The position numbers were made by a program, and so were the translations under genes. 64,000 nucleotides of DNA from Sporosarcina beigongshangi (GTDB lineage Bacteria; Actinomycetota; Actinomycetes; Actinomycetales; Micrococcaceae), in the NCBI RefSeq assembly GCF_016820535.1, contig NZ_JADHDY010000010.1:1-64000 (forward strand). Direction: 5' to 3'. Below are positions 55,971 to 63,805 of this stretch, one piece after another. The notes below the pieces were generated by a model that was given only the letters and a program-made list of their open reading frames with translations, was not told where the DNA came from and did no database searches. The first letter of the stretch is position 1. Each line of letters starts with the position of its first letter.

Positions 55971-57243
55971 GGCTGCTGTGGATTCTCAACCCCATACCAA
56001 TGAGCAAGGCCCGGACCTAGCGGGATCTCGGGAAACCGGCGGCGCGCCGCAGTCCACATCATGGCCGGAAGCCGGGTCTGACACGCTGACCTGGAATGGG
56101 CGTGCCGAGATCATGCAACAAAGCATGAGTTATCGCGACCTCAGCGGCCAGAGCTACAAGGCCTTCGTCCCGCCGTTCATCGCCGAAACCACGTACCAAC
56201 CGTCTGGTCAGGCAACAGCCCTGGCTGAGGAATCAGCCATCGCCATTGCCCGCTTTGACGAGCGATACGGAGAGCACCTGGCACCCTTCTCAACCTTGCT
56301 CCTGAGGAGCGAGTCGGCAGCTTCTTCACGCATTGAGAACCTCACGGCCAGTGCCCGGAACTTGGGGGAGGCCGAGCTCGGCGCCACCGACAAAGCGAAT
56401 GCAGCCCAAGTGGTTCGCAATGTGAAGACCATGGAAACGGCGTTGGCAGCTGACGACAACATGGACAGCGAATCCGTGCTGCGCATGCACGAGGCGTTGA
56501 TGGCAGGAACCCCGGACCAGGACGTTTCCGGCCAGTGGCGCCGACAGCAGGTATGGATTGGCTCCAGTGTCGTTTCACCGATCGGGGCCACCTACATTGC
56601 GCCAGCGCATGAACGCGTACCTGAACTCATGGAGGACGTCATGGCCTATGCCCGCCGGAGTGATATTCCGGTCATGGTTCAGGCCGCCATCGCCCACGCA
56701 CAATTTGAAACCATCCACCCATTCACTGACGGCAACGGCCGCACCGGCCGGGCCCTGATGCATGCCATGCTCAAACGCCGCGGCACCGCTTCCAGGGTGA
56801 CCGTACCGGTTTCCTCTGGCCTGCTCGCCAACGTACAGGGCTACCATGACGCGTTGACGGCGTTTCGTGAAGGCGAACCGGACGTCATTATTGCGCTATG
56901 TGCAGAAGCATCATTTCTCGCCATTGACAATGGAACCATGCTGGCCGCAGATGTTGCCGCAATCGCGGAGTCCTGGAAGTCCAAGATAGTTGCCCGAAAG
57001 GATGCGGCTGTGTGGAAGGTCCTCGATCTACTGGCGAGGCAGCCCGTGGTAAATGCCTTGTCCCTGCAGGAAAAGGTCGGCCTGGACTACAGACGGGCCA
57101 AGCGGGCCATGGATGATTTGGAAGCCGCGGGAATCGTCGTCGGTGTCAACAAGTTTAAACAGGGGCGCTTTTGGCGCGCACCGGACATGCTCAAAGCGCT
57201 GGATGCCTTCGCCGACAGGGCCGGTCGCCGCGTGGCACCCTGA
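55960..57243 (+). CDS. Fic family protein with inhibitory motif and winged-helix C terminus
   Basis: AMP-transferase-type Fic protein of 427 residues. The catalytic loop HPFTDGNGRTGRA is at about residues 253-265 with the His nucleophile-activator and the GNGR anion hole. An upstream SSRIEN at about residues 121-126 fits the inhibitory [ST]xxxE[GN] motif of class II Fic proteins, so it is probably auto-inhibited. Residues ~355-427 look like a winged helix (VNALSLQEKVGLDYRRAKRAMDDLEAAGIV). The GTG start has AGAAG 9 bases upstream. A broken paralogue lies 1.2 kb further on. Confidence 0.9.
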   Translation: MTDKAAVDSQPHTNEQGPDLAGSRETGGAPQSTSWPEAGSDTLTWNGRAEIMQQSMSYRDLSGQSYKAFVPPFIAETTYQPSGQATALAEESAIAIARFDERYGEHLAPFSTLLLRSESAASSRIENLTASARNLGEAELGATDKANAAQVVRNVKTMETALAADDNMDSESVLRMHEALMAGTPDQDVSGQWRRQQVWIGSSVVSPIGATYIAPAHERVPELMEDVMAYARRSDIPVMVQAAIAHAQFETIHPFTDGNGRTGRALMHAMLKRRGTASRVTVPVSSGLLANVQGYHDALTAFREGEPDVIIALCAEASFLAIDNGTMLAADVAAIAESWKSKIVARKDAAVWKVLDLLARQPVVNALSLQEKVGLDYRRAKRAMDDLEAAGIVVGVNKFKQGRFWRAPDMLKALDAFADRAGRRVAP

Positions 57244-57365
57244 ATTGCACTCGGTTTGAATCCTGACCCGTGCAGCGCTGGCTGACCGGGCTCCGGCGGC
57301 TGTGAAGGTGACGCTGCCAGGGGGAGTGGCTGGTCGAGTGACCACCTTCGAATCGCGGTGCAGGC

Positions 57366-57593
57366 TCAGTCAGCGTTCCCTTGCTCAGGCGTTTTAGTCT
57401 GAAAGTCGGCATAGTTGCGAATTAGCTCCAGCGCCTCCAACAGTTCGAAGTCCTCGGGGCCAATGAGGAAAGCGGCGGGCTTGCCGTTTTTGTTAATCTG
57501 CACGCGTTCCCGTCCGTAGCTTGCGCGTCCGATGACATCGGACAGCTCGCTGCGAAGCTCGCGGATGGACACAGATGTAGTAACAGTTGTCAT
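57366..57593 (-). CDS. YefM/Phd-family antitoxin, no toxin gene adjacent
   Basis: A 75-residue protein: the DNA-binding N-terminal half (SVSIRELRSELSDVIGRASYGRERVQINKNGKPAAFLIGPEDFE) is a textbook Phd/YefM fold, and a short acidic C-terminal tail would wrap the toxin. The longer open frame to 57791 is not used; the ATG at 57593 follows TCAGG. No RelE/YoeB- or Doc-like gene follows; the only neighbours are the convergent Fic gene and, across the operator array, a chorismate mutase gene. It may be an orphan or pair with the Fic protein. Confidence 0.85.
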   Translation of the reverse strand: MTTVTTSVSIRELRSELSDVIGRASYGRERVQINKNGKPAAFLIGPEDFELLEALELIRNYADFQTKTPEQGNAD

Positions 57594-57606
57594 GCCTGAA
57601 GCATAT

Positions 57607-57732
57607 ATTGTGTACACGCGTCTCGCGAAGCCGCCGTCAGATTTCGTGTACACAATTGGTGCGGGGCAGGGCTTGGCGGTGTGTACACAGTTCACACCGA
57701 AGAGGGGTGTATTGCGTGTACACAATGTACAC
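57607..57732 (-). promoter_or_regulatory. Array of five TGTACA operator sites
   Basis: GTGTACAC occurs at 57610-57617, 57646-57653, 57681-57688 and 57716-57723, with a fifth TGTACAC at 57726-57732. The first four are 35-36 bp apart. TGTACA is the core of the E. coli YefM-YoeB operator, and the array covers the region upstream of the YefM-like gene. Confidence 0.75.
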
Positions 57733-58022
57733 GATGGTTGAAATTCAAATTGCTTCACCCGCCACTGTCCTGGGCTGTGAACATCGCCCATGGCGGTAGG
57801 CGATCCTCTCGGGGACTGTCAACCAGGCTGCCAGTGTCCAAAATGAGGTGAGAGGCTTGCGGGTGGATCGAGTTATGGGGGCTATGGAAGCATTCGGATT
57901 TGACTCAGAACAGCCACTTTCAGCAACTGTTTTACAGCACCGATAATCTACATTATGTAAAGTAAAGTGAAAACGGACCTCCCCGATCGGGGTGACCCGG
58001 CTGATTTCGCGGTTTTCACTTC

Positions 58023-58034
58023 TATACTCGTTGG
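58023..58034 (+). promoter_or_regulatory. Leaderless -10 box (TATACT) of the chorismate mutase gene
   Basis: TATACT at 58023-58028, then 6 bases and the ATG at 58035. Upstream, GTGAAAAC (57967-57974) and GTTTTCAC (58012-58019) flank the 12-bp palindrome CCCCGATCGGGG, possibly an operator. Confidence 0.6.
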
Positions 58035-58340
58035 ATGGGCGAATTGACATCAATGCCGGAGGTCCGTGCTGCCATCGACGAAATTGATCGGGACATGGTT
58101 GCGCTGCTGGCCAAGCGACAACATCTTGTTGAACGTGCCGGAGAACTCAAGCGTGGCAAGGATGTCCGCGCCGTTCGGGCGCCTGCCCGTGTTGAATCCG
58201 TCATCAGCTCCCGCCGTGCCGCAGCCGATGAGGCTGGCCTGGATCCTGACGTGGCCGAACGGATCTGGCGTTCGATGATTGAAGCGTTCATTGACTTGGA
58301 GCTCAGAATCCACGCCGGCATCGAGACCCCGAATCCCTAA
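58035..58340 (+). CDS. Chorismate mutase (AroQ type)
   Basis: A 101-residue all-helical enzyme that rearranges chorismate to prephenate, the branch to Phe and Tyr. The long first helix has RAAIDEIDRDMVALLAKRQHLVERAGELK with the conserved Arg and Lys contacts; RAPARVESVISSRR and AERIWRSMIEAFIDLELR follow. Size and pattern match monofunctional AroQ proteins. It has no signal peptide. It sits between the antitoxin array and a broken fic gene, an unusual neighbourhood. Confidence 0.88.
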   Translation: MGELTSMPEVRAAIDEIDRDMVALLAKRQHLVERAGELKRGKDVRAVRAPARVESVISSRRAAADEAGLDPDVAERIWRSMIEAFIDLELRIHAGIETPNP

Positions 58341-58394
58341 GCTGTCTGATAGCCTTCTGCCCACTCACCCGCGGCTGTGACGCCCAGCGCTCCC

Positions 58395-59338
58395 CTATGT
58401 TCGCCTTCTGGCCCGCGCACCGATGTCGTCCAGGACCCGGACGACATCCTTCGCCAGCCAAATGCGGTTTCGTTTTCCCGTTGAGATTTGGTTCAGGATG
58501 CCTAGGAGCCGGTGCGCCGAAGAGTCTCTCCTTGCCTTGACGCGCTCACGCCACTCACTGTTGACGGCATCCAAGTCGCCGGCGAGCATGCGGCCGTTGT
58601 ACACAGCCGCAAATGACGCTCCCGCGAAGGACTGGACTATCGGAGCGATGCCCTCTCCCCTACAGGCGCCCAGCGCCTCACAATAGTGCCCGGTGCCATG
58701 CGGCAGCCCTGTGGACACCGGAGCGGCGACATTGCGGGTCAGCCGCCCGCCGCGCAGCATCACCGGAATGAGTGCCCGACCAACCCTGCCATTGCCGTCC
58801 GGGAATGGATGGATGGTCTCAAACTGCGCATGCGCAACTGCGATTTGGACGAGAGCGGCAAGGTCGAGGCGGTTGGCAAAAGTGGTGAGGTCGTCCATCA
58901 GGGCAAGAGCCTGGTTGTGGTGTGGGGGCACAAACTGCGCCGCGTGGGGCCAGGCTCCCTCCGCCAATCCATAGCTGCTGGTCTCGCCAGCGGCCAGCAA
59001 TGCTTGGGTTGCCTTCCCACAGCAGTGCCCGATGCATTTCCAGGATTGCGTCGCCATCGGCGGTTTCAGACAAGGAAAGGGCTGCCTGCATGGCGCGAAC
59101 GTTGCCCACGATGAGCTGCGCATTCTGCGAGGCATGACACCCAGTTCGGCCAGTGCAATTTGGCGGGCTCCGCCCGACAGGTTCTCGATCTCAGGGCTTG
59201 AAGCACTTTCTGTTCGCAAGAGAAATGGATGCGAAAGGTACTGCTATCTGCTCGACTCCGGCGTCGAGCGGGCAAGTTCACCTGCGGCTCCCCCGGATCT
59301 TGAGTATGGCGGTTGCCAGACAAGGGAACCGGCGCCAA
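58395..59338 (-). pseudogene. Broken Fic family gene
   Basis: The minus strand carries a second fic reading that changes frame. RTESASSPEIENLSGGARQI lies in one frame, GNVRAMQAALSLSETADG to WRDQQLWIGGG in another (58819-59109), and the first frame resumes with AQFVPPHHNQ through the Fic loop HPFPDGNGRVGRAL. An in-frame TAG cuts the N terminus. The C-terminal winged helix of family members is missing although a KRNRIWLAKDV tail remains. Related to the intact gene at 55960. Confidence 0.75.
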
Positions 59339-59424
59339 TCACCATGCCTCCGCGACGGTTGGCGACTGCGCTGCAGGACCACTCCGCGCGACCGATACGG
59401 GTGCGCGGCTGGCCGGCATGTCCC

Positions 59425-59712
59425 TCAAGGCTTGCTGGCCTTGCCGTCAAGCCACAGCTCCGTGGAATCGTCCTGGTGCACGCCGCCGGTGCCGACATGC
59501 TTGCTGCTGATGGTTGGGCCGTTTTTGACGACGTGGACGATGGCCATGGCATGGCCGCGTCCAAGTCCGAAGTCCTCCTTGAGCCAGTCGATGATGGCTC
59601 CGGCCTTAACGGGTTCCGCGTCCAGGCCGCGATCGTGGGCAAGCGTGAGAATTGCCCGCGGGGTGAGTCCGGTCTTTTCTTCGATGGTGTCCAGGTACGC
59701 CTGAAATGACAT
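59425..59712 (-). CDS. DUF4287 domain protein
   Basis: A 95-residue protein fitting DUF4287: MSFQAYLDTIEEKTGLTP at the start and IIDWLKEDFGLGRGHAMAIVHVVK in the middle. These are widespread small proteins of unknown role. The ATG follows GGAGAGG, and a TAGACT -10 box lies at 59757-59762 (minus). It is divergent from the TetR gene, 91 bp away. Confidence 0.88.
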   Translation of the reverse strand: MSFQAYLDTIEEKTGLTPRAILTLAHDRGLDAEPVKAGAIIDWLKEDFGLGRGHAMAIVHVVKNGPTISSKHVGTGGVHQDDSTELWLDGKASKP

Positions 59713-59756
59713 TTTTACCTCTCCGTGCCTTGTGTCACTTTTTGATGGTGGCGATC

Positions 59757-59803
59757 AGTCTAAACGGGTGGTACGGTACCGTCTAGTACTTAGGGGTGAT
59801 GAA
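59757..59803. promoter_or_regulatory. Divergent DUF4287/tetR promoter region with palindrome
   Basis: ACGGTACCGT (59773-59782) is a perfect palindrome in front of the TetR gene and overlaps TACGGT, a possible -10 (59772-59777, plus). TAGACT (minus, 59757-59762) faces the DUF4287 gene. TetR self-control is likely. Confidence 0.55.
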
Positions 59804-60460
59804 ATGCAGGCAGACAGTGCCATTGAATCGGCAGCCCGACGCAGCAGTGCCAAACGGAAACAGATCCTGGACGCGGCCCTCGCCGTCTTTGTGGCCCACG
59901 GCTATGTGGGCACAAGCACCGACCAGATAGCTGCCGCCGCATCCGTGTCCAAACAGACGATCTACAAGTATTTTTCGGACAAGAATGGGCTCTTCACAGC
60001 CATCATCACCGACGTGGGCGACCGCATTCACAACCCCTTCGACGAGCTGTGCCTTGCAATGGGCACCGCATCCGAGGCGGTGCCGGCGGTCAAACTCCTG
60101 GCCGAGGAGTTCACTGCGTCCATCATGAATCCGCGGGTCCAGGAGATCCGCAGGTTGATGATTGCCGAGGCTCCCCGATTTCCGGAACTGGGACGCCTCT
60201 ACTGGCAACGCGGGTTCGAGCGTGTCCTGGGGTCGGTGGCGGCTTGCCTGGAAGTCCTGGACGGGCGCGGCCTCCTCTCCATCGCACATCCCGACATGGC
60301 AGCCCAGCACCTGACTGGGATGCTGCTGTGGATCCCAAGCAACCGTGTCATGTTCTGCGGCCCGGAACAGGCCCCCGGTACGGCGGAATTGTCCACGATC
60401 ATCGACCAGGGCGTGGCGGCATTCGTTTCCGCCTACCGGCCCGAACCAAGGGGGCAGTGA
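59804..60460 (+). CDS. TetR family transcriptional regulator
   Basis: A 218-residue repressor with the HTH at about residues 16-62 (KQILDAALAVFVAHGYVGTSTDQIAAAASVSKQTIYKYFSDKNGL), followed by an all-helical ligand domain. The ATG at 59804 follows AGGGG; the open frame from 59732 would include the operator-like palindrome. The cupin gene overlaps its end closely (2 bases later), suggesting a two-gene operon. The ligand is unknown. Confidence 0.9.
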   Translation: MQADSAIESAARRSSAKRKQILDAALAVFVAHGYVGTSTDQIAAAASVSKQTIYKYFSDKNGLFTAIITDVGDRIHNPFDELCLAMGTASEAVPAVKLLAEEFTASIMNPRVQEIRRLMIAEAPRFPELGRLYWQRGFERVLGSVAACLEVLDGRGLLSIAHPDMAAQHLTGMLLWIPSNRVMFCGPEQAPGTAELSTIIDQGVAAFVSAYRPEPRGQ

Positions 60461-60461
60461 C

Positions 60462-60803
60462 ATGATAAACAAGGTCAAGGGATCCGGGCTGGTCATCGGA
60501 GCTGGACGCACGATTCGCTTTGAGGGCGAGGGGCATGGGTCCGGCGTCTCGTTTTACTTGGTCGACAATAGCCCCGGCCAAGGTCCCGGGCTCCACCGCC
60601 ACCCCTACAGCGAAACGTGGGTGGTACTCGAGGGCCAGGCGGTGGTCACGGCAGGCGGGGAAGACGTGCCGGCCGCCGCAGGCGACATACTTGTGGTCGA
60701 AGCGGGAACGCCACATTGTTTCCGGGCCGTGGGCGAGGACAGGCTGCGGATGGTGTGCATCCATGCCTCACCCCGCTTCCAGCAGGAAAACCTGGACAGC
60801 TGA
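60462..60803 (+). CDS. Cupin domain protein
   Basis: A 113-residue single-domain cupin. Motif 1 PGLHRHPYSETWVVLEG supplies metal ligands (two His, Glu), and motif 2 AGDILVVEAGTPHCFRAVG the last His. The ATG lies 2 bases after the TetR stop, with GGGGCAG upstream. It may be an enzyme or a small-molecule-binding partner of the regulator. Confidence 0.88.
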   Translation: MINKVKGSGLVIGAGRTIRFEGEGHGSGVSFYLVDNSPGQGPGLHRHPYSETWVVLEGQAVVTAGGEDVPAAAGDILVVEAGTPHCFRAVGEDRLRMVCIHASPRFQQENLDS

Positions 60804-60810
60804 GCTGTCC

Positions 60811-61323
60811 CTATGAGAACTCCTTGAGCATCTCCAATTCACGCCTCGCCGGATTGACGTTGTAGGCCATGCTGTGGCCCGTCGCGGCATATCCACGGCG
60901 TTCGTAGAAGTTGATGGCGCGCGCATTGTCCTCATGGACGTGCAGCGACAGCCGACCGCTGTCATCGCGCGCCCATTCCTCCACTGATTCGAGCAGGGCG
61001 TCGGCCAGGCCCACGCGCTTCCCGCGCCACTTCGGCACCACAAACACCCCCACCAGCAGCGGACCGGTGCCAGAATCCGGGATGTACCCGCCCATGGTGC
61101 CCACCCAGCTGCCAGTGCCGGAGACTGCGGCGAGCTGGATGCTGTGCTCGCCGGTGCCCCGGGCGCCCCTCAGCCGCCATTCGGCTTCATCATGAGCCAG
61201 CGCCTCGGCCAGGGTCTCTGCGCATGCATCGGGCGTGTCCTGAATCATCTGCAGGCGCAGCGCACGCACCTCACTCCAGTCGGATTCAGCGGTGCGGCGA
61301 ATCGAGAATTCTTCTGTGGTCAT
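60811..61323 (-). CDS. GNAT N-acetyltransferase
   Basis: A 170-residue acetyltransferase. LLVGVFVVPKWRGKRVGLADALLESVEEWA holds the acetyl-CoA motif (RGKRVG) and NARAINFYERRGYAATGH the C-terminal Tyr motif. The true start is the ATG at 61323, with TAGGCT 7 bases upstream; the longer open frame to 62220 is antisense to the RraA-like gene. Acceptor unknown. Confidence 0.87.
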   Translation of the reverse strand: MTTEEFSIRRTAESDWSEVRALRLQMIQDTPDACAETLAEALAHDEAEWRLRGARGTGEHSIQLAAVSGTGSWVGTMGGYIPDSGTGPLLVGVFVVPKWRGKRVGLADALLESVEEWARDDSGRLSLHVHEDNARAINFYERRGYAATGHSMAYNVNPARRELEMLKEFS

Positions 61324-61336
61324 CTTGGAAAGCCTA
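61324..61336 (-). promoter_or_regulatory. Leaderless -10 box (TAGGCT) of the GNAT gene
   Basis: TAGGCT on the minus strand (61331-61336), then 7 bases and the ATG at 61323. It is divergent from the RraA-like gene. Confidence 0.6.
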
Positions 61337-61407
61337 ATCCATCCCGCATACGGGCCCAGACCGTATGATCGACAGGGTATGCCGCCACCAACGATCACAG
61401 GAGATCC

Positions 61408-62022
61408 ATGAAAACGCTGCCGGAATTCGTATCCCCCACCGATGCTGCCGACCAGGTGGCCCGGTCCCAGGTCCTCTCCCCCGCCATCCAACCGCTGTGG
61501 GCAGGAGCCAAGCTGAGCGGCCCGGCGTACACCGTCCGCTGCGCGCCCGGCGACAACCTGATGCTGCACGCGGCCATCCACCGGGCACCCGCCGGCTCCG
61601 TCCTGGTGGTCGACGGCGGCGACGCCACCCATGCGGTGGCCGGCGGAAACGTGTGTGCCGTGGCCCACCGGCGTGGAATTGCCGGTATGGTCATCGACGG
61701 GGCCATCCGGGATGTGGCGGAGATCAGGGAGCTCGGCTTCCCTGTGTTTGCCCGCGCGGTAGTCCCCAAGCCGGGCGTGAAGGGGATGCCGCTGCCCCTG
61801 CAGGAGCCTGTCACGTGCGGCGGCGTCCTGGTGCACCCCGGCGATTTTGTGGTGGCCGATGAGGAAGGGATCGTGGCCGTGCCGGTCGCAGACATAGTCA
61901 CGGTCATGGAGGCGGTTTCCAGGAAATCCAAGGCGGAACAGGCACAAACTCTCGATGAGTGGGAGGCGGAACACGCCCGGAAGATCGACTCGGTCCTGCA
62001 TGCTGCGGGCCTGGACTGGTAG
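61408..62022 (+). CDS. RraA family protein / HMG-type aldolase
   Basis: A 204-residue protein of the RraA fold shared by ribonuclease E inhibitor RraA and 4-hydroxy-4-methyl-2-oxoglutarate aldolases. GGNVCAVAHRRGIAGMVIDGAIRD is the core motif, with the Arg-Asp pair that binds metal and carboxylate in the aldolases. HPGDFVVADEEGIVAVP follows. In actinobacteria the aldolase branch is more likely than an RNase regulator. The ATG has AGGAGAT upstream. Confidence 0.85.
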   Translation: MKTLPEFVSPTDAADQVARSQVLSPAIQPLWAGAKLSGPAYTVRCAPGDNLMLHAAIHRAPAGSVLVVDGGDATHAVAGGNVCAVAHRRGIAGMVIDGAIRDVAEIRELGFPVFARAVVPKPGVKGMPLPLQEPVTCGGVLVHPGDFVVADEEGIVAVPVADIVTVMEAVSRKSKAEQAQTLDEWEAEHARKIDSVLHAAGLDW

Positions 62023-62760
62023 GCAGCTGAACGCTCCGTTGCACCAAGACACGACGGCGTTCACCTCTCCAATGGTGTGGCCGCGGGCGCCGTCCGTACG
62101 ATTCGGCACGGGTGGCGTCACACCGACCCGGCCTATATTTGAGTTGCGAGATCTCAATGGGTTGCAGGCGCGGCAGTTGAGGCGTTCGCGAATGTATGAT
62201 CCCAAGCTGCCTGTCATCAACGAGATGCCCTGACCTGCGGTGATACTCCGTCCCGGATCACCGAAATTCCCCGTTTCGTGTCACTTTCCCACTACACGCA
62301 TCGTCGTCGATGAAAATGGCGGCTCAAGTTTCCCAGCGAGACGACCAATCTGCCTGGGATCAGGAGAGCGCTAGCGATCGTTGTCCTGGCATTGTCAGAG
62401 CCAAATCAATGGGCTCATGTTGGCCTGAAATCCTGTCCCGTATAACGCCCGGTCACCGGACAGATCACCGGACACCCTATACGGGACGTCCTGGGACGCG
62501 AATTGATAGCGGCGCATGTCAGCGGCCTGATTGTCCGGTGAGGGACCGGCTTACGGGACACTCAAATATGGCGTTCCGGACATACCCCTTACGGGACGAC
62601 GCAACTGTTCCAGGTGCGAAGGAAAACGCTTGCGGGTTCCATTTGTGACAGTCCGATGTAGTCTCACTTTGCAAACGGCGTGCATGTTTTCTCTTTTTGG
62701 TTCTGGCCGTCCACAACCATTCCAATCATCATCAGTTTCCACTCCAGATAGAATCCTTCG
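62023..62760. other. 738-bp gene-free region with TACGGGAC repeats
   Basis: No gene is supported. A 10-bp inverted repeat GTCCCGTATA/TATACGGGAC (62435-62444/62478-62487) encloses two direct copies of TCACCGGACA, and TTACGGGAC recurs at 62551-62559 and 62589-62597. TCCGG-type half-sites are also scattered here. The organisation suggests a recombinase or regulator binding region or the relic of a mobile element. Confidence 0.55.
62749..62760 (+). promoter_or_regulatory. Leaderless -10 box (TAGAAT)
   Basis: TAGAAT at 62749-62754, then 6 bases and the ATG at 62761. Confidence 0.55.
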
Positions 62761-63456
62761 ATGGGGACAGACAAGAAGTACTACCTGCCAGTCAGGTCAC
62801 GAGTGTATTTGGCCAGCATCGTTTGTCTGTTGCTCGGCTTCGGGGTGGTCATTGGGTTCTTCGACGGGTGGATCCTGGTAGTTGGCTCGCATGTCATCCG
62901 CGCTTGGATACTAAGCAGTGCCCTTTTGCTGGCTTCGCTGGTGTTCTGGGTCCTTTGGATCGTCCGTGGCAGCAGGAGGCCGGGCCCGAGAAGGGATGAG
63001 GGGCGCTGGGGGCTGATGCGTTCCCTTACCTTCTTTACGCTGGTTGGCGTTGTTGGGGCGGGCAGCGCGATGGTGGCGTTTTTCGATTTGGGTACGAGTA
63101 ACTTCATCCTGGATCCCCATGGACCGGAGGGCTGTCGAGCGGTCGTACGGCAGACCGATATGTGGGGTGGTAGTCAAGGGGAGGCCTACGCCGTCGGCAT
63201 CATGGGAGTCGGCAGGTCGGCAGGAAAATGGCATACCTATGATGTATACCGGCCAATCAGTGCGGGCGAGTACACACTGGGGTGGACTGCATCCGGCGGG
63301 GAACTTACCATCGCCGACGCTTATGTTTTCAGGACACGCACGCAAAGCATCGCAAGGCACAAGGCGTTGCAGCCGCGCATCGATAGTGGAGAGCTCAGCA
63401 TCGACAATTTGTACGATCCGGAACCATTTGATCGGAAACCGGTCAACTGCCACTGA
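62761..63456 (+). CDS. Membrane protein of unknown function
   Basis: A 231-residue protein with three hydrophobic segments (about 17-40, 43-68 and 87-110) and a C-terminal soluble part of about 120 residues. That part has two cysteines (EGC, VNCH) and may form a small beta-rich extracytoplasmic domain. No family is recognised. It starts 6 bases after a TAGAAT -10 box without a ribosome binding site. It lies next to the repeat-rich interval, in the accessory end of the window. Confidence 0.6.
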   Translation: MGTDKKYYLPVRSRVYLASIVCLLLGFGVVIGFFDGWILVVGSHVIRAWILSSALLLASLVFWVLWIVRGSRRPGPRRDEGRWGLMRSLTFFTLVGVVGAGSAMVAFFDLGTSNFILDPHGPEGCRAVVRQTDMWGGSQGEAYAVGIMGVGRSAGKWHTYDVYRPISAGEYTLGWTASGGELTIADAYVFRTRTQSIARHKALQPRIDSGELSIDNLYDPEPFDRKPVNCH

Positions 63457-63805
63457 TGCCGAGGCGGATTGGCTCGCGGACCAAGACTCCTGTGGGACAG
63501 TCCGATCCACGTACCACTCGAAATCCGGGCTCGCAGTGTTGGCTTTGGGGCCATATCTTCGGCTAGACCGGGTGCGGTCCCCGCCAGATTCGCTCTACAG
63601 CCAGACAGGATCCAACGCCAAGGATTGCAGAAATGTCCGGTAAGGGTTCCGTTTACGGTCGCACCACCGTAGTACGGACGAGCATAAGAAATGAATGTGC
63701 TTCCTTGGCAGGGCAGTCCCACCGGAGGAATGGCCCAGTTCCCTGGAATAGCTGACCATCTCTCAGCTGGAAGTTGAACCGGGGCAGATAATGTCGTCGG
63801 TATCG
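63457..63805. other. 349-bp stretch without a supported gene
   Basis: No convincing ORF, RNA or repeat is visible. Base composition is somewhat lower in GC than in the core genes. Confidence 0.45.

Noticed and set aside
57607-57732. A CRISPR array, because of the near-constant repeat spacing
   Set aside because: The repeated unit is only 8 bp, palindromic, and no cas gene is near; operator sites explain it better.
57532-57741. A plus-strand 69-residue frame through the TGTACA array
   Set aside because: The repeated VYT-like residues simply reflect the repeated GTGTACAC sites; no ribosome binding site is present.
60811-62220. A 469-residue minus-strand protein
   Set aside because: Only the last 170 residues form a GNAT domain, with a -10 box before the internal ATG at 61323; the rest is antisense to the RraA-like gene.
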